From: Embiotoca jacksoni
Taxonomy: Eukaryota > Chordata > Actinopteri > Embiotocidae
Assembly (NCBI GenBank): GCA_022577435.1
Contig: JAKOON010000015.1
Span: 15,130,830 to 15,194,829 of the forward strand
Length of the DNA stretch: 64,000 nucleotides
Direction: 5' to 3'
Below, piece by piece: positions 59,801-64,000 of the stretch (positions are counted from its first letter, which is position 1; the number at the start of each line of letters is the position of its first letter). Made by a program: the position numbers and the translations under genes. Below the pieces are notes generated by a model, which saw nothing but the letters and a program-made list of their open reading frames with translations, was not told the origin of the DNA and made no database searches.

Positions 59801-62762
59801 GTGATATGTAATCCTTAAGCAAGACTGTTAAGCATTAATGAATATTTTGAGACCCATTACTACTGTGACTCCACAACTTCAGACAATAGTATCTCGGCAA
59901 CCATTGGCCTGATTGCCTAGAAATTTTGTACAGGAATTCATGGCCTCTGAATATGAATTCATAGCTGATGGTTCCGATAGTCCACTAACCCCACCATGAA
60001 GTTGACATTTAACGACTGTGGACTGTCATGAAATACACGTGCAGTCAACATGATTCTAATCGACTTCCTTCTCCATCTTTCTTCCTCCAACTTTTTCTGG
60101 CCTCTTTTCTCTCCTTCCTCCCTCCGTCTCAGGAACCACATGTCTGGTGGCGCTGCTGTCTGATAAGGAGTTGACGGTGGCAAATGTCGGAGACTCTCGC
60201 GGAGTTCTTTGCGACAAAGACGGTAATGCCATTCCTCTATCGCACGACCACAAACCTTACCAGCTTAAAGAACGCAAGAGGATCAAGAAGGCCGGTGAGA
60301 AAACAGCTGCAGTCCAGACCGACACACTTTTTCTGAACTACTTGTGAGCAACAGAGCAGGGCTGTAGGTAAAACTCGAGGGAACATCAAAACTCAGATTG
60401 TTGTCATGTAAGCGTAAAATATTTCTTCTTATGATCAAAGCTCAGAACCATTATCCCGTTTGTTTTCCCTCATCTTGTTTCTCAGGCTCACATCAAAACC
60501 TACTGACAGATAACATAATCTGCTTCCAAAGCTTATCAAATGCAGCCAGACACTGCACAGTGTTTAGAGGTGTATTTGCAGGCATAGTGCTCCCGTTAAC
60601 TCACTCTGCATACTCTGGGTGTGCGGAGGAGAGTTTGATGGCAGATTGCCAGATTCGTCAGTCACTGTATTCACCTTCAGGATAGACCACCATCTCCATC
60701 TAATGGTATAAATTGGTACTGAAAAAAAAACATCTTTACTGATTTAGTTTCCATGTTGCTGGTTATTCATTCATGTGACATGTTTGCAGTTATGATGTTG
60801 CAAGTGCAGAGATTTCCTAATGTTTTCATTGACCTTCAGTGAGCAGAGAACCTAATGCTTCAATCATGTACAAAAACGACTGTTATAAAACCGTAGTGCT
60901 CTCTCCTGGGGTTGTGTTATCTGGTTATGGTCGTGTTTGTCCTTCTCTCCCTGTAACACATCCTTGTAAACGGTGATACTCAAGAACAATGAAATGATAG
61001 GAACTGAATCCCCACACCACAGCTTCCCCAGGTGGGACTGATAATCTAGTTTGATTATGGAGCACCTTCCTGCATAACTTTACGTGCTAATAAGGGAAAC
61101 CTGATTATCTGGAAACTTTCGAATGCCTAAATACTAAATAAAGAGTTAATTCAGTGCTCTTCAATGGCATTAAAGTCACAATATAAAACAAAATCTTCAT
61201 ACCGGAGCTTCGGGCTGCAACCACCAATCAGAGAGATGTATCTTAATTAGTGTACTTACCAAAGGTTTACATAGAACGAATTCATTCTGTTAAAGACAGA
61301 CTTCTTTTCCTTTTTTTCTGTATAATGTTTTTTAAGGTTATGAATACAATTTCCAGTCGGTATGTAATTCTGTTAGGGCTCACTTATCAAGCTCCCTCCT
61401 CTATTTGGAATTTTTTTCACCGATATTAATGTCTTATTTTGTATAACCTGATTAGCAATTTCTATTTTGATTATTTGATTGTATTTTGGGGTCTTAAATC
61501 TTAATCTAATACATTGTTGTGATCAGTTATTGATGGTATACATGTGTCATGTGTTTGTGGTTTGACTCCAGACACAGACGGACGGATGTCTCGTATTGTG
61601 GGTTTGGTGCCTCGAGGAATAAAATGGTGCATTATAAATTGGTGTATTGCTGACAGAGTATACACCAACTCCTAAATACTGCAATAAATTAATTTCAAAT
61701 AAACACAATCTGATGATAATGAGAGGGAAGAAATATTGCTGAAACACACTGTTCTGTCCATAACATTTACTAACATGTCAGAGCAGCTGGCTAAAGAGGC
61801 AGTAGCTGCTAATGAGAACGCAGAGGTCATGATATCTGCTTTTTCGGGGAATTCGAGGATTTTAACACACTTTCTGCATTTTATAGTAAAAGTTAAGTTA
61901 CATATAATGGGAGAGGGTTTGACATGACATGAACTCTTGAGGACATTTTTCCTGGAAACCAGGAAGCCGCCCTGATCTAGTATGGAAGTCTTCATCTCAT
62001 CCAGCCATTTCCAGCACAATTCCCTGCTTGCACATCAGTTGAAGCCATAGAGGACACGCAGCTGTCCTTGCAGGATGTGACGTGAATTGAAACGTATCCA
62101 ACATAAACAGTTTGCTCTATAAGACCAACAGTGACCACTGGCTGAGTGAAAATATGTTAGTAGGACTGATCCTTCATATTATTTTCAATTTGATGTGGAC
62201 ATATTGGTTTCATAGTTGATCAAATGAATTGACATGCTGGCAGTTGTCTCATAGGAACAAATATCTTTTATTTTAGGTGTGTAGTAGAAGCAGAAAACAT
62301 GTCTCTACTTTTCCTCTCAGCATTGTGTTCCTCCTTTTTGCATTGTTATCATTCTTCATTACATTCTTTGTAAGACCGTCCTCCTCACCTCTTCTCTTCT
62401 CCACTCATTTTCCCTCCTCAGGCGGTTTCATCAGCTTCAATGGCTCATGGCGTGTCCAGGGTATCTTGGCCATGTCCCGTTCCCTGGGCGATTACCCTCT
62501 GAAGAACCTCAACGTGGTCATTCCCGATCCTGACATCATGTCCTTTGACCTAAACAAGCTGCAGCCGGAGTTCATGATCCTGGCATCAGATGGCCTGTGG
62601 GACACCTTCAGTAACGAGGAGGCGGTTCGCTTCATCAGGGAACGACTGAACGAGCCACACTTCGGCGCCAAGAGCATCGTCCTGCAGTCCTTCTACCGTG
62701 GTTGCCCTGACAACATCACCGTCATGGTGGTCAAGCTTAAAGGCAAGGCCAGTGAAAAGTAG
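21686..62762 (+). CDS. ppm1l: Protein phosphatase 1-like, PP2C family (four coding exons)
   Basis: A Mg/Mn-dependent serine/threonine phosphatase anchored in the ER membrane. The family is reported to dephosphorylate MAP3K-class stress kinases (TAK1, ASK1), the ceramide transporter CERT and the ER stress sensor IRE1. Coding exons are 21686-22084, 52111-52327, 60133-60294 and 62422-62762. Phases join exactly: 1119 nt, 372 residues, against about 360 in human. Residues about 25-42 form the N-terminal membrane helix. The PP2C core motifs are present: RRDHMEDRF at 101-109, DGHGG at 128-132, VANVGDSRGVL at 221-231, SLGDYPLKN at 280-288, SDGLWD at 315-320 and CPDNITVMV at 354-362, with metal ligands E106, D107, D128, G129, D316 and D356 intact. 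Unusual is a charged insertion at about 160-173. Teleosts may have two ppm1l paralogues, and I cannot tell which this is. Confidence 0.97.
23410..23430. repeat. (CTTC)n short tetranucleotide repeat
   Basis: About five copies of a CTTC-type unit in PPM1L intron 1. A related TCTTC patch follows at about 23595-23616. Confidence 0.85.
24612..24745 (+). repeat. ATTAATCGATT-rich family fragment
   Basis: Begins TAGGCTTGCAACA, passes through TTATTGATGAACCTGCTGATTATTTT and ATTGGTTAATCAAG to CATAAGCCCAAGGTGAC. This matches the 5' part of the fish repeat seen in NMD3 intron 9. Confidence 0.6.
25275..25400 (+). repeat. Fragment of a teleost interspersed repeat
   Basis: The order GGGGAAATACACTTATTTGC, CTTTCTTGCC, TAGATGAGAAGATC, ATCATTCTCAT, GGAGC..., TTATCTTAGCTTAATC resembles a repeat widely found in fish genomes, with the block GATGAGAAGATCGATACCAC followed by TTAGCTTAGC. 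It is diverged, and assignment is from memory of the pattern. Confidence 0.5.
27040..27240. repeat. Possible diverged teleost repeat fragment
   Basis: The stretch around TTAGCAGCTACAGAGACAGC and the following ATAATGAACTTGGACTTTG resembles a moderately repeated fish sequence I recall. Evidence is weak and the borders are uncertain. Confidence 0.3.
28278..28316. repeat. (CA)n microsatellite, interrupted
   Basis: CA repeats with two CG-containing interruptions. A CCCT-type pyrimidine repeat follows at about 28559-28585. Confidence 0.9.
30830..31010 (+). repeat. ATTAATCGATT-rich family, internal and 3' part
   Basis: Contains GTGAAAAATGTCAATATCC, GACCAACTGTCCAAAGTCC, GAGAAAAGCAGAAAATCCTC and a block ending near ATGTTGCTC, in the order expected for the internal part of the same fish repeat. 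The AT-rich 5' end is reduced. Confidence 0.55.
31342..31360. repeat. Poly-A tract
   Basis: A run of 19 A in intron 1, with no flanking retroposon recognised. Confidence 0.9.
31924..31957. repeat. Poly-C tract (34 C)
   Basis: Thirty-four consecutive C. The complement is G34, able to form G-quadruplexes, and the C strand could form an i-motif. Homopolymer C/G runs of this length are rare and prone to assembly or length error. Confidence 0.97.
32987..33010. repeat. (TG)n microsatellite
   Basis: Twelve TG units in PPM1L intron 1, following a pyrimidine-rich stretch at about 32750-32900. Confidence 0.9.
33412..33478. repeat. (CA)n microsatellite
   Basis: About 33 CA units with one CCA interruption near 33466. 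Confidence 0.97.
36213..36240. repeat. (GAT)n microsatellite
   Basis: About nine GAT/ATG triplets in PPM1L intron 1. Confidence 0.9.
37777..37800. repeat. (CCTT)n microsatellite
   Basis: About six CCTT units. Confidence 0.9.
39116..39188. repeat. (TG)n microsatellite with TC interruptions
   Basis: A TG-rich run of about 72 bases with three TCTG interruptions. Confidence 0.95.
40414..40530. repeat. (TCTTC)n pentanucleotide tract
   Basis: About 23 near-perfect copies of a five-base pyrimidine unit over 117 bases. One strand is pure pyrimidine, the other pure purine. The open frames on both strands (Leu-Phe-Ser repeats on plus, Arg-Glu-Glu-Lys repeats on minus) come from the repeat. Confidence 0.98.
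41085..41230 (+). repeat. ATTAATCGATT-rich family fragment
   Basis: ATTAGTTAGTCTGGAGATTA, TTTTCTCAATTAACTGATCA and AAAATGTGAAAAATATCAAG follow each other as in the 5' half of the same fish repeat. A related short fragment may sit at about 36806-36860. Confidence 0.5.
44388..44423. repeat. (GT)n microsatellite
   Basis: GT-rich run with CG interruptions, followed by a short TCTC stretch. Confidence 0.9.
45358..45385. repeat. (TC)n microsatellite
   Basis: About 13 TC units, a pyrimidine-only strand in PPM1L intron 1. Confidence 0.93.
46668..46708. repeat. (CA)n microsatellite
   Basis: About 20 CA units, followed by a (TC)n patch at about 46725-46745. Confidence 0.95.
46990..47420 (+). mobile_element. 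5'-truncated, frameshifted LINE fragment (C-terminus of a reverse-transcriptase ORF)
   Basis: Translated pieces in different frames line up with the well-known C-terminal tail of fish non-LTR retrotransposon ORFs: LSYGYKLWVLSKER in one frame, LQMAEISFLWSSDIR and KRSQLRWFGHLLR..GRLPLEVFQPCPSG in a second, RPRARWGDYISHLAW in a third, and LLPPRPD-like DLQPPRPDLGQAE back in the second. At least two frameshifts break it and the 5' part is missing. The family is probably Rex1/CR1-like, but that assignment is from memory and needs a search. It is a dead copy inside PPM1L intron 1. Confidence 0.8.
48212..48289. repeat. (GT)n followed by (CA)n, inverted dinucleotide pair
   Basis: A GT run at 48212-48233, a spacer of about 17 bases, then a CA run at 48251-48289. 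The two arms are complementary and could form a long hairpin. Confidence 0.95.
48435..48560 (-). repeat. ATTAATCGATT-rich family, minus copy
   Basis: TTGGTTAATAAATCCATTAATTGATC, then ACTTTAATTTTATAGATTAAAGTCATTTATCAAACAAAAATG, resembles the reverse complement of the 3' part of the fish repeat. Diverged. Confidence 0.45.
50281..50327. repeat. (GAAA)n tetranucleotide repeat
   Basis: About eleven GAAA units, a pure purine strand in PPM1L intron 1. Confidence 0.97.
52111..52327 (+). CDS. ppm1l: PPM1L coding exon 2 (residues 134-205 and the first base of 206)
   Basis: Flanked by TTATCAG and a GTGTGT donor. It encodes the conserved HLPEALRQQL segment, then a run of alternating Lys/Arg and Asp/Glu (about 155-174), then LSYPSILEQQILTLDREILD. 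Human has a much shorter linker between TYER-like and LSYP-like blocks, so about 14 residues are extra here. Confidence 0.95.
53077..53132. repeat. (GGA)n purine tract
   Basis: GGA/GCA triplets, giving poly-Glu in one frame. Purine-rich on the plus strand. Confidence 0.9.
56752..56817. repeat. (GT)n microsatellite
   Basis: About 33 uninterrupted GT units in PPM1L intron 2. Confidence 0.97.
59880..60045 (+). repeat. Teleost interspersed repeat fragment
   Basis: TATCTCGGCAACCATTGG, then GATTGCCTAGAAATTTTGTAC, AGGAATTCATGGCC, GATGGTTCCGATAGTCCACT, CACCATGAAGTTGACATTT follow the order of an abundant fish repeat (ATTGGATGGATTGCCATGAA, then GTACAGACATTCATGG, then CACCATGAGGTTGACATTT). It ends less than 100 bases before PPM1L exon 3. 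Confidence 0.6.
60133..60294 (+). CDS. ppm1l: PPM1L coding exon 3 (residues 206-260)
   Basis: Acceptor TCTCAG, donor GCCG|GTGAGA. It encodes GTTCLVALLSDKELTVANVG, DSRGVLCDKDGNAIPLSHDH and KPYQLKERKRIKKAG, the central beta-sheet core of the PP2C domain with the DSRG motif at 226-229. Both boundaries split glycine codons. Confidence 0.97.
60295..62421 (+). other. ppm1l: PPM1L intron 3 (2.1 kb)
   Basis: Canonical GTGAGA donor and CCTCAG acceptor with a strong pyrimidine tract at about 62370-62420. No further exon or recognisable repeat. Confidence 0.9.
62422..62762 (+). CDS. ppm1l: PPM1L coding exon 4 (residues 260-372, stop TAG)
   Basis: Encodes the C-terminal part of the PP2C fold: GGFISFNGSWRVQGILAMSR, SLGDYPLKN, the metal ligands in SDGLWD (D316) and CPDNIT (D356), and a short Lys-rich tail ending KGKASEK. 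The tail differs from the human ending but is of similar length. Confidence 0.97.
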
Positions 62763-62912
62763 GCCGTGTTTCTACCCCACACAGCATCTATGTTATGTTT
62801 AAATAAGATAAGGCTTAAGGTGAAAGATTTAAAAAAATGCTTTTTAAGCAAGAACTATTTCTATTGAAAATATTTACAGTAGTTTGCCCTTCAATGCATC
62901 AACTACCCCCCT

Positions 62913-62955
<43 letters not shown>

Positions 62956-64000
62956 CCCTTTACTTTTACTGCTATAAAAGTGACACAATGAAAATGTATT
63001 TCATTTAGGCTTAGCCATATCTTTGAAACACCATAATGCGAACACTGTTATGCAATTAAACAGATTTAGCTTTGTGTGCGTGCGTGTGCGTGTGCGTGTG
63101 CGTGTGTGTGTGTGGTAACAACCAATTCATCGTCTAGTCAGTAATGACAGAAGAACACGTGATAGCATGGAGTTTCATTTCCATAGAACTTCATCATCTG
63201 TGACCACAAAATTTTTACTTTTACTTGTCTAACTGTCTGTCCACATTGTCTCGTTGTCCTGACGAAGTGACGTATGAAAATGTTGTCCTTCAACAAGGTG
63301 GCAGGTTGATCAAGTGTGAATCGCACACAAATGATAAAACACCTATGCTTCTTCGATTACCATTCATATTGTACAGCAATAGAACCGATTACATTGTTCT
63401 ATCAGACTTGCTGGATGTGTGAAATCCTGATGTAAGAATGGAGAAGTTTTGTCTCGAGTTGCCACATTTTCTAAGTTTAGTTGTTGAGTGTCAAATGGAT
63501 TGCTGATAGTTTCTGTTCAAATGAAGTCTTACGTCTGTTTGATCAACTTTTTAACGCTGAATCTCGACTTTGATCCGTTCTACCACTCTGTTCAGACCCG
63601 ACTTATCAGGATCTATGTAACTACTAATAATGTAATAACTGTTGGATAATATTGTAGCCTGTCAAAGTGTAATGAAATTGTCCCTTTAAATAGCTCTACC
63701 TTTCCACGTAATGGAGTGATAATGTCGTACCATCTCATTATGACTAACTGCTAATTATTAGTTCCTACGGTTTGTCACATGTTATCTGATATAATAACTC
63801 TGACTGGTAATATTGTAAGAAAAAGGTACAAAATTGAGTTAACACATAAAATAATTGAAATAATGAATTTGATGATATGATATTATTTAGGAATTTATAT
63901 TATCTTAGATTTACAACCCTTTCAAAAGGCTTCGATATTGACATGCTAGTCCTTTATCTAACTTTTCTTACATTGTCATTTATCTACCTGAGATATGAAA
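62763..64000 (+). other. ppm1l: PPM1L 3' UTR and flank
   Basis: AT-rich sequence after the stop codon with a (CA)n tract at 62914-62953 and a GT/GC-rich tract at about 63071-63114. No further gene and no canonical AATAAA is obvious on the plus strand (ATTAAA at about 63055 is a weak candidate), so the transcript may continue past the window. Confidence 0.55.
62914..62953. repeat. (CA)n microsatellite in PPM1L 3' UTR
   Basis: About 20 CA units, roughly 150 bases after the PPM1L stop codon. Confidence 0.95.

Larger units (their letters stand above)
52328..60132 (+). other. ppm1l: PPM1L intron 2 (7.8 kb)
   Basis: Donor GTGTGT, acceptor CGTCTCAG ending at 60132. It contains a GGA-rich tract at 53077-53132, a (GT)n tract at 56752-56817, an imperfect direct duplication at about 55757-55835 and 56410-56547, and a fish repeat fragment at about 59880-60045. 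Two 164-codon open frames (minus 57572-58066, plus 56384-56878) show no recognisable domain. Confidence 0.9.

Noticed and set aside
1..64000. tRNA, rRNA, CRISPR arrays, operons or phage-like modules
   Set aside because: No cloverleaf with A/B boxes was recognised, no spaced direct repeats of CRISPR type were seen, and the repeats present are eukaryotic microsatellites or interspersed repeats. The spliced genes rule out a prokaryotic reading.

Overview
The window looks like nuclear DNA of a ray-finned (teleost) fish. Three vertebrate genes are recognisable and each is built from spliced exons. Introns and spacers are AT-rich and full of microsatellites. Several interspersed repeats read like families that are abundant in teleosts. 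Nothing prokaryotic, viral or organellar was seen.

Layout. Positions 1-3.7 kb hold no gene I can support, apart from a (TG)n tract and a repeat of about 510 bp with terminal inverted repeats. SPTSSB (small subunit B of serine palmitoyltransferase) lies on the minus strand, with one coding exon at 3690-3932 and a probable non-coding first exon near 5508-5760. NMD3 (60S ribosome export adapter) lies on the minus strand at 7575-17776. I rebuilt it as 15 coding exons giving an intact 504-residue protein. A spacer of about 3.9 kb separates NMD3 from PPM1L, and the two genes point away from each other. A 0.9 kb teleost-type repeat sits against the PPM1L promoter side. PPM1L (membrane-anchored PP2C phosphatase) lies on the plus strand with four coding exons between 21686 and 62762, giving 372 residues. 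Its first intron is 30 kb and fills almost half the window. The rest is the PPM1L 3' flank.

The three genes do not form a pathway. SPTSSB acts in sphingolipid synthesis in the ER. PPM1L is an ER-membrane phosphatase reported to act on stress-kinase signalling and on ceramide transport, which is a loose thematic link to SPTSSB. NMD3 is a ribosome biogenesis factor. The cluster is best read as conserved vertebrate synteny: in human 3q26 the order is PPM1L, B3GALNT1, NMD3, SPTSSB. B3GALNT1 is not seen between NMD3 and PPM1L here.

I found no convincing new biological system. The most useful unusual points are a charged insertion in PPM1L exon 2, the missing B3GALNT1, a possible upstream ORF overlapping the SPTSSB start, several long homopolymer or polypurine tracts, an inverted pair of repeats in an NMD3 intron, and a diverged direct duplication in PPM1L intron 2.
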